Assembly: GCF_002879855.1 (NCBI RefSeq)
Contig: NZ_PNYB01000015.1
Span: forward strand, 1-64,000
Length of the DNA stretch: 64,000 nt
Direction: 5' to 3'
From: Trinickia soli
GTDB lineage: Bacteria; Pseudomonadota; Gammaproteobacteria; Burkholderiales; Burkholderiaceae
Position 1 is the first letter of the stretch; each line of letters starts with the position of its first letter. The translations under genes were made by a program, and so were the position numbers. This document shows, in pieces, positions 26,846 to 36,719 of the stretch. Under the pieces are notes generated by a model. That model did not search any database, was not told where the DNA came from, and saw only the letters and a list, made by a program, of their open reading frames with translations.

Positions 26846-26923
26846 CAGCTGGCCGCTTTGCCGCTTGTGCTTCGCATGTCCTAGTATGTATTGGCGCGAC
26901 TCCATTCGCGAAAGGAGGCTGCC

Positions 26924-27097
26924 ATGGACGCTGAATCGATCGCCGGGCTGGTCGGGCTCGCAGTCGGGTTGCTCGTGCTGCTTGCGCTGACGATATTCGA
27001 ATCGCGCTCCTACAAGCGAGAGCATCAGGGCGAAGGCATGGTCCATCACTGGCTCGCCCAGCATCACATGCTCGACTGGCGTCGAACGAGGCACTGA
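26924..27097 (+). CDS. Small membrane protein, 57 aa
   Basis: A 57-aa protein with one transmembrane helix at about 6-26 (IAGLVGLAVGLLVLLALTIF), then a His- and Arg-rich C-terminus (HHWLAQHHMLDWRRTRH). ATG 26924 follows a strong AAAGGAGG site 5-12 nt upstream. No family name known to me. The His-rich tail is notable (5 His in about 20 residues) and could bind a metal, which is speculation. Confidence 0.65.
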   Translation: MDAESIAGLVGLAVGLLVLLALTIFESRSYKREHQGEGMVHHWLAQHHMLDWRRTRH

Positions 27098-27179
27098 CCT
27101 GCGTACGCCGGCGGGAGCCGGCTTCGGGTTGAACGGCTGCCCGTCCAACCGCCGCGCGGCGTCGCCGCGGGCGGTGCCT

Positions 27180-28124
27180 TCACGTACGCGCGAATTCCTT
27201 CAATGCGGCCTGTTCCGCGGCAATCGTCGCCGGCAATTCGTCATGCAGAAAATCCACCCAGGTGCGGATTTTCGCGTCGAGATATTGGCGCGACGGATAA
27301 AGCGCGTAGATATTGAGCGGCATGGACGTGTATTCGGGCAGAATCCAGACCAATTCCCCGCTCTTGAGCCAGCGCATTGCCGCGTAGGTTGGCAGCACGG
27401 CCACGCCCATGCCCTCGCGCACGGCCACCGCCATTGAATCGGCGCCGTTCACCTGGAAGGTCGGCGCCGATACGGTGAACGTCTCGGTTCCGTTCGGGCC
27501 GTCGAAATTCCACTTGTCGAACACCGACGCGGGCGTGACGATGCGCAGACAGTCATGGGTGGCGAGATCGGCCGGCGTGCGTGGCACGCCGCGGCGCTCG
27601 AGGTACGACGGCGACGCGCAGGCGATGCTGAAGACACTGCCGAGCCGCTGTGAAATCAGTCCCGAATCGGGCAGGTCGTAACCGAGCACGATCGAGACGT
27701 CGATCCCTTCGTCGAGCAGGTCCGGAATTCGCTGGGCGAGCGTCATCTCGACCGAGACGTCGGGGTAGCGCCGCTGGTAGCGCCCCACGGCCGGCACGAT
27801 GTAATGCGTGCCGAAACTGGCCATGACGTGCAATCGAAGCTTGCCCGAGGGCCGCGCGTGCGCGTCGCCGGCCTCGGCCTCAGCCTCCTCCACGTACGCC
27901 AGGATTTGTTGACAGCGCTGCAAGTAGCGCTCGCCCGCCTGCGTCAACGCAATTCGCCGTGTGGTGCGGTTCAGCAGACGCGTATGCAGATGGGCTTCGA
28001 GGTCGGAAACGGCGCGCGACGCGTAGGCCGTCGTGGTGCTCAGGTGCTGCGCCGCAGCAGTGAAGCTGCCCGATTCGACCACGCGTACGAAAACGCGCAT
28101 GTTTTGAAGCGTATCCATTGCCAC
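27180..28124 (-). CDS. LysR family regulator of the efflux operon
   Basis: A 314-aa LysR-type regulator: N-terminal winged HTH (about 4-62: MRVFVRVVESGSFTAAAQHL...ASRAVSDLEAHL) and a C-terminal effector-binding domain (about 90-300). It is divergent, across a 140-nt gap, from the nodT-aaeB-aaeX-aaeA set. In E. coli the LysR protein AaeR sits next to aaeXAB and activates it in response to aromatic carboxylic acids. The layout here is the same, so an AaeR-like role is the best inference. No symbol is assigned because the LysR family is large and orthology was not tested. Confidence 0.85.
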   Translation of the reverse strand: MAMDTLQNMRVFVRVVESGSFTAAAQHLSTTTAYASRAVSDLEAHLHTRLLNRTTRRIALTQAGERYLQRCQQILAYVEEAEAEAGDAHARPSGKLRLHVMASFGTHYIVPAVGRYQRRYPDVSVEMTLAQRIPDLLDEGIDVSIVLGYDLPDSGLISQRLGSVFSIACASPSYLERRGVPRTPADLATHDCLRIVTPASVFDKWNFDGPNGTETFTVSAPTFQVNGADSMAVAVREGMGVAVLPTYAAMRWLKSGELVWILPEYTSMPLNIYALYPSRQYLDAKIRTWVDFLHDELPATIAAEQAALKEFART

Positions 28125-28233
28125 CCCTTCTCTGTCTGCGACGCGATTGTTGCATGTTTCGCAACGGCGATTGTCTCAACCCGGGTAAAGATCCATTACA
28201 TCTTTACGACTTATTCGACAATCACGCCAAAAA

Positions 28234-28239
28234 TATAAT
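28234..28239 (+). promoter_or_regulatory. Likely -10 of the efflux operon
   Basis: TATAAT lies 25 nt before the nodT-like start codon in the divergent LysR/efflux gap. A TCGACA at 28215-28220 resembles a -35, but the 13-nt spacer is too short, so only the -10 is proposed. Activator-dependent promoters often lack a good -35. Confidence 0.4.
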
Positions 28240-28264
28240 CGTTTGCGTACGAATAACGCCGCTA

Positions 28265-29845
28265 ATGGAGAAGATCTTGCGACTGCCGATCGGCACACTG
28301 CGCCTGGCCCCCGTTTTTCTTGCACTGTCGATAATAATCGCCGGCTGTGCAAGCACGGGCGGCATTGCGCCGCAGCGGCAGCCGCTCGCCCCGGCCGCGC
28401 TCGATGCCGGCGATGCCCTGCGCGCTGCCCAGCGCAGCGCCCGGTGGCCCGATGCCGATTGGTGGCGTGCGTACGGCGACGCGCAGCTCGATTCGCTGGT
28501 CGCGGCCGCTATCGCCGGCAATCCGACGCTCGCGGCCGTCGGTGCGCGCGTACGTCAAGCGCAATCGCTCGCCGGCGTCGCGGCCGCCGAACTCGCCCCG
28601 CATCTGACGGGCAACCTCTCGGTCACGCGCGAGCATTGGCCCGACAATCCGATGTATTACGGGCCCGGCGAACTCGCCAATCAAAACACCTGGAACAACA
28701 CCGGCACTTTGGGATTCTCCTACCGCCTCGATCTTTGGGGCGGCGACGAACATGCGCACGAGCAAGCGCTCGACATCGCCCACCAACGTGTGGCCGACGA
28801 GCGCGCCGCGCAACTGGAACTCGAAGTCAATCTGGTGCGGGCCTATATCGACTTCTCCAAGCAATACGCTTTGCGCGATATCGCCACCGACACGCTGGCG
28901 CGCCAACGCGACCTGGTGGACCTTGCGCAGCGGCGGCTGGCCGGCGGCCTCGGCACGCAGCTCGAACTGAGCCAAGCCGAAGCGCCGTTACCGGAATACG
29001 AACGTCAAATCGAAGCATTGGACGAAGCGATCGCCCTCGCGCGCAACCAGCTGGCCGCACTGACGGGCAAGGGGCCGGGCGCAGGGGCCGAACTGACGCG
29101 GCCCGCGCTGGCGATGAGCGCACCCGTCGCGCTGCCCTCGGCGTTGCCGGCCGAATTGATCGGCCATCGTCCCGATGTCGTCGCCGCGCGTTGGGCGGTA
29201 GCAGGCGCCGCGCGTGGGATCGACGTCGCCCATGCCGCCTTGTATCCCAACATCAATCTGATGGCCTCGTTGGGAGGCTTTGCCGCCGGCGGCCCCCTGT
29301 TTCAGTTTCTGCACGCAGCCAACGGCGGCTGGACCGCCGGGCCCGCGCTCTCGTTGCCGATCTTCGAGGGCGGCGCCCTGCGCAGCCGGCTCGGCGCGGC
29401 GGCGGCCGGGTACGACGAAGCCGTCGAACACTACAACGGCGCCGTCGTCGCCGCGCTCAAGCAGATTGCCGATCAGATCGTGCAACTCGATTCGCTCGCG
29501 GTTCAGCAACGCGACGCAGAGCGTTCGGCCAGCGCGGCCCAACGCAGCTACCAACTTGCGCAAATCGGCTTCAAGCGCGGCCTGAACGACTATGTCAACG
29601 TCATCGTCGGCGAAACGCAATGGCTCGGCTCGCAACAGCGCGTCGCGCAGATTCGCGCGGCGCGGCTGGCCGCCTACGCGTCGTTGATGGGCGCGCTCGG
29701 CGGTGGCCTGACCACGCCCGCGGACAGCCCCGAAGCGGCCGCTCTGAAACCGGCGCAGCGCGGCGCGCCCGGCCTGAGCGCGGCTCAACGCGGGGCGAGC
29801 GTCGCTGCGCGCCAGGCTTCCGGCGCGCCCGACGCACTGCGATAG
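28265..29845 (+). CDS. Outer-membrane efflux lipoprotein, NodT family
   Basis: A 526-aa TolC-type outer-membrane channel of RND/FUSC efflux pumps. Signal peptide with lipobox IAGC (Cys at about 29), then two OEP repeats: first about 90-290, second about 300-480. The NodT/OprM signature GHRPDVVAARW (about 299-309) is present. ATG 28265 is chosen because it gives a lipoprotein signal; upstream frame lacks it. The Ala-rich C-terminal tail (about 490-526) is a poorly conserved extension. First gene of the operon with an FUSC pump, a DUF1656 protein and an HlyD-type adaptor. Confidence 0.9.
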   Translation: MEKILRLPIGTLRLAPVFLALSIIIAGCASTGGIAPQRQPLAPAALDAGDALRAAQRSARWPDADWWRAYGDAQLDSLVAAAIAGNPTLAAVGARVRQAQSLAGVAAAELAPHLTGNLSVTREHWPDNPMYYGPGELANQNTWNNTGTLGFSYRLDLWGGDEHAHEQALDIAHQRVADERAAQLELEVNLVRAYIDFSKQYALRDIATDTLARQRDLVDLAQRRLAGGLGTQLELSQAEAPLPEYERQIEALDEAIALARNQLAALTGKGPGAGAELTRPALAMSAPVALPSALPAELIGHRPDVVAARWAVAGAARGIDVAHAALYPNINLMASLGGFAAGGPLFQFLHAANGGWTAGPALSLPIFEGGALRSRLGAAAAGYDEAVEHYNGAVVAALKQIADQIVQLDSLAVQQRDAERSASAAQRSYQLAQIGFKRGLNDYVNVIVGETQWLGSQQRVAQIRAARLAAYASLMGALGGGLTTPADSPEAAALKPAQRGAPGLSAAQRGASVAARQASGAPDALR

Positions 29846-29855
29846 GACGTTCGAC

Positions 29856-32045
29856 ATGGCCGATCCCACCTTTCGCGACACGCACTCGATCTCCGCGCTG
29901 CAAGCGGCCTTCATCGACTGGGCCCGGACCGATGGCCGGACCTGGGTCTATCTGCTCAAAGCGCTGACCGCCGCTTTCCTCGCACTCGGCATCGCGATGC
30001 GCCTCGATCTGCCGCAGCCGCGCACGGCCATGACGACTGTGTTCATCGTCATGCAACCGCAAAGCGGTGCCATCCTCGCCAAAAGCTTTTATCGGATCGG
30101 CGGCACGCTCGTGGGCCTTGTCGCCACACTGTTTCTGATCGCCGTCTTCGCGCCACAGCGCGAATTGTTTCTGGGCGCCCTTGCGATATGGACCGGCGTT
30201 TGCACGGCCGGCGCGGCGCGCAATCGCAACTTTCGTTCGTATGGCTTCCTGCTCGCCGGTTATACGGCCGCGCTGATCGGCATTCCAGCGGCGCAACATC
30301 CTGACGGCGCATTCCTGTCGGCGCTCACGCGCGCGGCCGAAGTGACGCTCGGCGTCCTCTGCGCGGGCTTCGTCGGCGCGTTGGTTCTGCCGCAACAGGC
30401 CAGCCTGCAAATGCGCACGACAGTGCGCGCGCGCTTCTCCGCCTTCGTCGAATACGTCGCCGCGGCGCTTTCGGGGCGCGTCGAGCGCGAGCAAATCGAG
30501 CGCACCAACGCGCGCTTTCTCGCGGAAATCGTCGGCTTCGAGGCAATGCGCAGCGTCGCCGTCTTCGAAGGACCCGAAACACGCGCGCGCAGCGGCAGAC
30601 TCGCACGCCTGAACAGCGAGTTCATGACCGCCTCGACGCGCTTTCATGCGCTCCACCAACTGATGAATCGATTGCGCAGCGCCGGCGCCATGCAGGCCGT
30701 GAACGCGCTCGAACCGTATTTCAAGGAACTCGCGCCGCTGTTGCACACGCCCGGCGAACCCGTGCTGAGCGCCACCGACGCCGCCGGCTCCGCGCGCAAG
30801 TTGGAAGCGCTCAAGGCTGCGCTGCCGCGTCGCGTGCGCGAGGCGCGTGCCGCGCTCGCCGAGCAACCCGGCTTTGCCCTGCTCGATTTCGACACGGGGG
30901 CGGAATTGCTGTATCGGTTCGTCGATGACATGCATGCCTACGCGCTGACCTATGCCTCGCTCGCGACGACCACGCACGAGCGCGAGCGCTGGCCCGAGCG
31001 CTACGAGCCGAAGACCAATACGGTGCTGACGTTGATCGCCGGTGCGCGCGGCGCGATCGTGATGGCCGCGCTCAGCGTCTTTTGGATCGCCACTGCCTGG
31101 CCGAACGGTGCGATGCTCGTGCTCAACGCGGCCGCCGTCTGTGCGCTCGCGTCATCGTCGGCTCACCCGACGCGGATGACCTATCAGATGGCCGTCGGCA
31201 CGATCCTGGCAACGATCTTCGGATTCATCGAGGTATTCGGCGTCTATCCCCACATCGACGGTTTCCCGCTCCTGTGCGCCGCACTCACGCCGCCGCTCGC
31301 GCTCGGCATCTGGATGACGACGCGTCCGAAACTCGTCGGCTACGGCGCCGGTTATTGCATCTTTTTCTGCGTACTCGCCGGCCCCGACAACCTCCTCGCC
31401 TACCATCCGGCCGGCTTTGCGAACGATGCGATCGCGCTTGTGCTTTCGATGGCAGCCTGCGCGCTCGCTTACTCGGTGCTATTGCCGCCTTCGACGCCCT
31501 GGCTGCGCGCTCATCTGCTCGCCGACCTGCGGCGCCAGGTCGTGCTGGCCTGCCGGGCGCCGCTCGCGCCGGTGCGCGCCCGCTTCGAAAGCCGTGCGCG
31601 CGATCTCGCCTTTCAGGCACATGCGCTCATGGAACGCGACGCGGCTGCACAGCGCGACGCGCTCGCCTGGCTGATTGCCGTGCTGGAGGTCGGTCACGCC
31701 GTCATCGATCTGCGCCGGGAGTTGAGCGCACTGCCGAGCGACGCGCGCTACGCCGCGACGATGCCGTGGCGACGTGCGATCGCGCAGTCGGGCAAGGCGC
31801 TGATCGCCTTGTTCGCGCGCCCGACCGACCGGCGCCTGGACACCGCGCTGGCGGCGAACTTCGACGCCATCGCAGCCACGCAGCAGGCGCTCGCCGCGTT
31901 CGCCCCGTTGCGCGAAGATCGCCACCGTCTGCAACGCATCCTGAGCTACCTGCACTTCGTGCGAACGGCGCTCATCGACCCTCAATCGCCGCTCGCGCGC
32001 TACGCGGGCGGCGCGGTGAGCCGCGATCGCGCGGCCCATGCATGA
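29856..32045 (+). CDS. aaeB: FUSC/AaeB-type aromatic acid efflux inner-membrane protein
   Basis: A 729-aa inner-membrane transporter of the FUSC/AaeB (PET) family with two membrane bundles (about 30-160 and 390-510), each followed by a long cytoplasmic helical region. Landmarks: PRTAMTTVFIVMQPQSGAI, AGAARNRNFRSYGFLLAGYT, and the second bundle TAWPNGAMLVLNAAAVCALASS. AaeB extrudes hydroxylated aromatic acids such as p-hydroxybenzoate. The start ATG is 10 nt after the nodT-like stop. Being fixed between an outer-membrane channel, a DUF1656 protein and a membrane-fusion protein makes a tripartite pump nearly certain. The exact substrate is inferred. Confidence 0.88.
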   Translation: MADPTFRDTHSISALQAAFIDWARTDGRTWVYLLKALTAAFLALGIAMRLDLPQPRTAMTTVFIVMQPQSGAILAKSFYRIGGTLVGLVATLFLIAVFAPQRELFLGALAIWTGVCTAGAARNRNFRSYGFLLAGYTAALIGIPAAQHPDGAFLSALTRAAEVTLGVLCAGFVGALVLPQQASLQMRTTVRARFSAFVEYVAAALSGRVEREQIERTNARFLAEIVGFEAMRSVAVFEGPETRARSGRLARLNSEFMTASTRFHALHQLMNRLRSAGAMQAVNALEPYFKELAPLLHTPGEPVLSATDAAGSARKLEALKAALPRRVREARAALAEQPGFALLDFDTGAELLYRFVDDMHAYALTYASLATTTHERERWPERYEPKTNTVLTLIAGARGAIVMAALSVFWIATAWPNGAMLVLNAAAVCALASSSAHPTRMTYQMAVGTILATIFGFIEVFGVYPHIDGFPLLCAALTPPLALGIWMTTRPKLVGYGAGYCIFFCVLAGPDNLLAYHPAGFANDAIALVLSMAACALAYSVLLPPSTPWLRAHLLADLRRQVVLACRAPLAPVRARFESRARDLAFQAHALMERDAAAQRDALAWLIAVLEVGHAVIDLRRELSALPSDARYAATMPWRRAIAQSGKALIALFARPTDRRLDTALAANFDAIAATQQALAAFAPLREDRHRLQRILSYLHFVRTALIDPQSPLARYAGGAVSRDRAAHA

Positions 32046-32056
32046 AGGAGCCGCCC

Positions 32057-32257
32057 ATGCCCCGCGAGATCGCCGTGCTCGGCGCTTTCATTCCCGCACT
32101 CGTGCCGCTGTTCATCGGCGGCGCGGCGCTCACATGGCTCGTCGATCGCTTGCTCGCAAGCCTCGGACTCTACCGCGTGGTCTGGCACCCCGCGCTGTTT
32201 CGCGCCAGCCTGCTCGCTTGCGTATGCGGCCTGCTCGGGCTCGCCGTCTACCGCTAG
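32057..32257 (+). CDS. aaeX: DUF1656 (AaeX-like) membrane protein
   Basis: A 66-aa protein with two membrane helices (about 8-30 and 45-65), starting MPREIAVLGAFIPALV, matching the DUF1656/AaeX family that always accompanies AaeB-type pumps. ATG 32057 is chosen because AAGGAG lies 7 nt upstream; an ATG 15 nt earlier is possible. Function in the pump unknown. Confidence 0.88.
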   Translation: MPREIAVLGAFIPALVPLFIGGAALTWLVDRLLASLGLYRVVWHPALFRASLLACVCGLLGLAVYR

Positions 32258-32299
32258 GGCCGCTATGCCGATCCCCGCCTTCTTTCCTCGATTGCCATC

Positions 32300-33178
32300 A
32301 TGACGCTTCGACACATCATCGGTTTCATAGCAACGGCGCTGCTCTTCCTGCTTGCGCTGGCGCTCGGCCGTTCGCTTTGGGTTCATTACATGGACGAACC
32401 CTGGACGCGCGACGCTCGCGTGCGCGCCGAGATCGTCAACGTCGCGCCCGATGTATCGGGCGCCGTCGTCGAACTGCCCATTACGGACAACATGTTCGTC
32501 AAGCGCGGTCAGGTGCTGATGCGGATCGATCCGGCGCATTACGCGGTGGCAGTCGAGCAGGCCCAAGCGGCCGTCGCCGCGCGCCGCGCCGAATGGCAGA
32601 TGCGCCGCGCGGACGCCGCGCGCCGGGCAGACATGGACAGCCTCGTCGTCTCCAAGGAGAGCCGCGACAACGCGACGAGCGCCGCCGCGAGCGCGGAGGC
32701 GCTCTATCGCGAGGCCGTGGCCGCGCTCGACGCCGCCAAACTGAATCTCGCGCGCACGACCGTCGTCTCGCCCGTGGACGGCTATGTCACGAACCTGTCC
32801 GTGTTTCGTGGCGACTATGCGACGGCCGGCACCGCGAAGCTCGCGATCGTCGATAGTCACTCGTTTTGGGTTTACGGATATTTCGAAGAAACGAAGCTGC
32901 CGCGCGTGAGAATCGGCGACGAGGCGGACATCCGGCTGATGAGCGGCGGGGTGCTGCAAGGACACGTCGAAAGCATCTCGCGCGGCATTTACGACCGCGA
33001 CAACCCGCAAAGCCGGGAACTGGTGGCCGACGTGAATCCGACCTTCAATTGGGTGCGGCTCGCCCAGCGTGTGCCGGTGAGGATCCACATCGACAAGATT
33101 CCCGAGGGGCTCGTGCTCGCAGCCGGGACGACCTGCACGGTCGTCGTCAAGCCGGCGCCCTCGTCGCACCGCGGCTGA
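32300..33178 (+). CDS. aaeA: HlyD-type efflux adaptor (AaeA-like)
   Basis: A 292-aa periplasmic adaptor (membrane-fusion protein) anchored by an N-terminal helix at about 8-28. The biotinyl-lipoyl-like half-motifs are at about 40-70 (VNVAPDVSGAVVELPITDNMFVKRGQVLMRID) and 145-175 (TTVVSPVDGYVTNLSVF), a coiled-coil hairpin lies between, and beta-barrel domains follow. Coupled with the upstream FUSC pump and NodT channel. Downstream, a GC-rich inverted repeat (33196-33216) lies between this gene and the convergent MCP. Confidence 0.9.
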   Translation: MTLRHIIGFIATALLFLLALALGRSLWVHYMDEPWTRDARVRAEIVNVAPDVSGAVVELPITDNMFVKRGQVLMRIDPAHYAVAVEQAQAAVAARRAEWQMRRADAARRADMDSLVVSKESRDNATSAAASAEALYREAVAALDAAKLNLARTTVVSPVDGYVTNLSVFRGDYATAGTAKLAIVDSHSFWVYGYFEETKLPRVRIGDEADIRLMSGGVLQGHVESISRGIYDRDNPQSRELVADVNPTFNWVRLAQRVPVRIHIDKIPEGLVLAAGTTCTVVVKPAPSSHRG

Positions 33179-33231
33179 GCCGCCGGGGAAACGGTGAGCG
33201 GGCCGCGCGTCGGCCCGCCCCGAGCAAAACC

Positions 33232-34908
33232 TTACTGCCCTGCGCGCAGCTTGAACTTGCCGACGAGGCGCTTGAGCGCCTGCGCTTGATCGTCGAGCGA
33301 GCGCGCGGCCGCGGTTGCCTCTTCGACGAGCGCGGCGTTTTGCTGCGTGCCGGAATCCATCTGCGTGACGGCGCGGTTCACTTCCTCGATACCGGCGCTC
33401 TGCTCCGACGAAGCCGCCGAGATTTCGCCCATGATGTCGGTCACGCGCTTGACCGCCTTGACCACTTCGTCCATCGTCCGGCCCGCGTCCTGCGCAAGGT
33501 TCGAGCCATTCGCCACGCGTTCGAGCGACGTGTTGATGAGCGTCTTGATTTCCTTGGCGGCAGCCGCGCTGCGTTGCGCGAGGCTGCGCACTTCACCGGC
33601 GACGACGGCGAAACCGCGGCCCTGCTCGCCCGCGCGCGCCGCTTCGACCGCTGCATTGAGCGCCAGGATGTTGGTCTGGAACGCGATGCCGTCGATCACG
33701 CCGATGATGTCGCCGATGCTCTTCGCGCTGTCGTTGATTTCACCCATCGTCGTGACGACGCGCGAAACGACGCCGCCGCAGGTCGAGGCGATTTCGGACG
33801 CATTGTTGGCCAGCGAGCTGGCCTGCTTCGCGTTGTCGGCGTTTTGCTTCACGGTCGAAGTCAATTGCTCCATGCTCGTCGCCGTGCGTTCGAGCGACAC
33901 GGCCTGCAACTCCGTGCGTTGCGACAAGTCGAGGTTGCCCATCGAGATCTCGCCGGCGGCCGAAGAAATCGCCTCGGCGCTTGCGGCGATTTCACCGACG
34001 GTCGCCGCAAGGCCCGTTTGCATCTCCGACAGCGCGTAGAGCATGCTGGAGCCGTCTTTCTTCGCAAGGGCGATGCGGTTCGACAGGTCGCCGGCCGCGA
34101 TATGGCTCGCGATTTCCTTCGCATAGCCCGGCTCGCCGCCGAGTTGACGCGTGAGGCGCCGCACGACGGCCTCGCTGACGACGAAGGCCAGCGCGATCAA
34201 CGCGATCGTCATGACCGCGATCATGATGAAGGACGACTTGAAGATGAACGCCGACTTTTCGATCGTCGCCTTCGCCGCCTCGCCGCGTCGGGCCACGAGT
34301 TCATCGACCTGCTTCTCGAGCTTGCCCGTTTCGACGAGCAGCGACACGTCCTGCATGCCCACCTGCCAGTTCATCTGCGACAGGTCGAGCGACTGCGTTT
34401 TCACGAGCTTGACGAAATCGCGCAGATGGCCCGTCCAGGCGCCGACCGCCGCCGTGAATTTCTTCTGATCGGCAATGCCTGCGCTGTCGGACGCGTCGGT
34501 GTACTTATCGAGCACCGCGAGTTCGCCGTTGATGGCCGCCAGCGCCTTTTCGACATCGACGCCAAGCTCATCGCGCTCTTTGGCCGTCGTGGCCGTCAGC
34601 AACATCTTTTGGGCGCGGCTCGCACGCAGCACGTTGGCACGCACTTCCTCGACAGCGCGGCTCGCAACGTGGCCCTGCTCATAGATCGACTTCGTCGAAC
34701 CGTTCAGGCGCTGGATCTGCATCAGCGAGAAAACGCCGATCACGAGGGTACCGACGAGCACGACGGCAAACGCCAAGCGCAGCGATGCCTTGACCGACAA
34801 GCCGCTCAGCCTGGCCTTGACCGCCCGTTTGTTCGATCGACCGCCGGCCCCCGTGCCGTCCGGGACAAATCGTGCACCGGAACGTCCGCCCAGCGAAACT
34901 GCCTTCAT
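33232..34908 (-). CDS. Methyl-accepting chemotaxis protein, four-helix-bundle sensor
   Basis: A 558-aa chemoreceptor. A basic 40-residue cytoplasmic N-terminus precedes TM1 (about 43-63). A 4HB_MCP-type periplasmic domain spans about 65-230, TM2 lies at about 235-258, then HAMP and a signalling domain with intact tip [21 protein letters not shown]. No C-terminal pentapeptide (ends ...FKLRAGQ), unlike the MCP at 8448-10214, so it likely depends on other receptors for adaptation. A GCCGATAT element about 95 nt upstream resembles a flagellar sigma-28 -10. Monocistronic. Confidence 0.9.
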   Translation of the reverse strand: MKAVSLGGRSGARFVPDGTGAGGRSNKRAVKARLSGLSVKASLRLAFAVVLVGTLVIGVFSLMQIQRLNGSTKSIYEQGHVASRAVEEVRANVLRASRAQKMLLTATTAKERDELGVDVEKALAAINGELAVLDKYTDASDSAGIADQKKFTAAVGAWTGHLRDFVKLVKTQSLDLSQMNWQVGMQDVSLLVETGKLEKQVDELVARRGEAAKATIEKSAFIFKSSFIMIAVMTIALIALAFVVSEAVVRRLTRQLGGEPGYAKEIASHIAAGDLSNRIALAKKDGSSMLYALSEMQTGLAATVGEIAASAEAISSAAGEISMGNLDLSQRTELQAVSLERTATSMEQLTSTVKQNADNAKQASSLANNASEIASTCGGVVSRVVTTMGEINDSAKSIGDIIGVIDGIAFQTNILALNAAVEAARAGEQGRGFAVVAGEVRSLAQRSAAAAKEIKTLINTSLERVANGSNLAQDAGRTMDEVVKAVKRVTDIMGEISAASSEQSAGIEEVNRAVTQMDSGTQQNAALVEEATAAARSLDDQAQALKRLVGKFKLRAGQ

Positions 34909-35320
34909 AAAAACCCCCTTCTTATTCCGCGCCGCCGTGGGTAGGGTGGCGAAATCCTTGTTGACCTTCTCGGGTCAACGGCAGGATGCGTGTCGTTCTT
35001 TAATATCGGCAGCCTTACGTAAACCCGGTGGCATGCCCGGCGCTTTATAACCCGCCAAAAAGGACAGTGCAGCGAAGCCGGCCCGCACAGGGCCTCGCGG
35101 CCTGCCCCCGGTCCCGCACGCCGAACGGGCATGGCGTTGCGCCGTATCCCTTTTTCGCGGAAAGATCTGAGCAGTCGATGGCTCATTCACGACAAACTTT
35201 GTCCGATTATTCATTTCAAGACAATCTACACTCAAGCCGTACAAACAGGCGAATTTACTCACGCGCGGCCCGTCGCCCGCCCCGACAGGCGCCACGCTCC
35301 CTTTCCCCAAAGAGCCAACG
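34909..35320. promoter_or_regulatory. Divergent promoter region, MCP versus MFS gene
   Basis: 412 nt without a gene. On the minus strand GCCGATAT (35010-35003) matches the sigma-28 -10 consensus, but its -35 is poor. TTGACC/GGTCAA (34961-34966 and 34973-34978) form a 6-bp hairpin in the MCP leader. Toward the MFS gene the sequence is AT-richer (35180-35260). Confidence 0.35.
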
Positions 35321-36592
35321 ATGCAAACCAGCACGCAGAACAACAGTCTCGCCGGCAATACGGCAGGGGCGATATCAGCGCCGCCTCCCTCTGCCGCCCC
35401 CGCTTCCGGCGCCGTCTCTCGCACCGCATATTCGGTGCTCGGCGCGATCAGCTTCTCGCATCTGCTGAACGACATGATCCAGTCGTTGATCCTCGCGATC
35501 TACCCGATGCTGAAGGAGAACTTTTCGCTTTCATTTGCCCAGATCGGCCTGATTACGCTGACCTACCAGATCACGGCATCGCTGCTGCAGCCGCTCGTCG
35601 GCCTCTACACCGATAAACGCCCGCAACCCTATTCGCTGCCGGTCGGCATGGGCTTTACGTTGTCCGGGCTGTTGTTGATGTCGATGGCGTCGCATTTCGG
35701 CGTGCTGCTCGTTGCTGCGGCGCTCGTCGGCTGCGGATCCTCGGTGTTCCACCCTGAATCGTCGCGCGTCGCGCGCATGGCCTCGGGCGGGCGCTATGGA
35801 CTCGCCCAATCGCTGTTTCAGGTCGGCGGCAATGCCGGTTCTTCGCTGGGGCCGCTGTTCGCTGCGCTGATCGTGATCCCGCACGGCCAACGCAGCATCG
35901 CGTGGTTTTCGGTGGCGGCGCTCATCGCGATCGTCGTGCTCGCCAATATCGGCCGCTGGTACAGCCGTCACCCGGCCACGAAAAAGAAGGCCGGCGCACG
36001 CGCCCTGCATCCGTCGCTCTCGAAGTCGCGCGTGGTGCTTGCCGTCGGCGTGCTCGTATTGCTCGTCTTCTCGAAGTATTTCTACCTCGCGAGTCTGAAC
36101 AGCTACTTCACGTTCTATCTGATCGACAAGTTTCATTTGTCGGTGCAGGCCGCGCAGATTCACCTGTTCGTGTTCCTCGCCGCCGTGGCCGCCGGCACGA
36201 TCATCGGCGGACCGATCGGCGACCGCATCGGCCGCAAGTATGTGATCTGGGTGTCGATTCTCGGCGTGGCGCCGTTCACGCTCATGCTGCCGTACGCGAA
36301 TCTGTTCTGGACTGACGTGCTGACGATCGTCATCGGCGTCGTGCTCGCCTCGGCGTTCTCGGCCATCATCGTCTATGCCCAGGAGCTGATTCCCGGCAAC
36401 GTGGGGATGGTCGCCGGCCTGTTCTTCGGCTTCGCCTTTGGCCTCGGTGGCGTCGGCGCCGCTGTGCTCGGCGACCTGGCCGACGCAACGAGCATCGGCT
36501 TCGTCTACAAAGTGTGCTCGTTCCTGCCGCTGATCGGCATTCTCACGGTGCTGTTGCCGAACATCGAGCAAAAGCGTCAGGCGCACGCCTGA
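35321..36592 (+). CDS. MFS transporter, fosmidomycin-resistance (Fsr) type
   Basis: A 423-aa major-facilitator transporter with 12 predicted helices after a 40-residue Ala/Ser-rich N-terminus. Landmarks of the Fsr group: ISFSHLLNDMIQSLILAIYPMLKENFSLSF, GCGSSVFHPESSRVARMASGG (helix 4/5) and the TDKRPQPY loop. Fsr proteins export fosmidomycin and probably other compounds; the native substrate is unknown. ATG 35321 is used; the N-terminal stretch before AYSVLGAISF is poorly conserved. A terminator follows directly. Confidence 0.88.
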   Translation: MQTSTQNNSLAGNTAGAISAPPPSAAPASGAVSRTAYSVLGAISFSHLLNDMIQSLILAIYPMLKENFSLSFAQIGLITLTYQITASLLQPLVGLYTDKRPQPYSLPVGMGFTLSGLLLMSMASHFGVLLVAAALVGCGSSVFHPESSRVARMASGGRYGLAQSLFQVGGNAGSSLGPLFAALIVIPHGQRSIAWFSVAALIAIVVLANIGRWYSRHPATKKKAGARALHPSLSKSRVVLAVGVLVLLVFSKYFYLASLNSYFTFYLIDKFHLSVQAAQIHLFVFLAAVAAGTIIGGPIGDRIGRKYVIWVSILGVAPFTLMLPYANLFWTDVLTIVIGVVLASAFSAIIVYAQELIPGNVGMVAGLFFGFAFGLGGVGAAVLGDLADATSIGFVYKVCSFLPLIGILTVLLPNIEQKRQAHA

Positions 36593-36603
36593 CAGACAGC
36601 CGG

Positions 36604-36624
36604 GAACCCCGCCGCGCGGGGTTC
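36604..36624 (+). terminator. Terminator after the Fsr-type gene
   Basis: A 9-bp stem GAACCCCGC/GCGGGGTTC with a 3-nt loop, 11 nt after the stop, followed by TTCC. The T-run is short, but the stem shape is typical. Confidence 0.7.
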
Positions 36625-36719
36625 TTCCGTCCGAAATATCGTCTCTGTTCGCGAGCTGGACCTGGAAACGATTACCTTGCGGCGTCCGAGTTAATCTCGT
36701 CACCGTCAAGGAGTCGCTG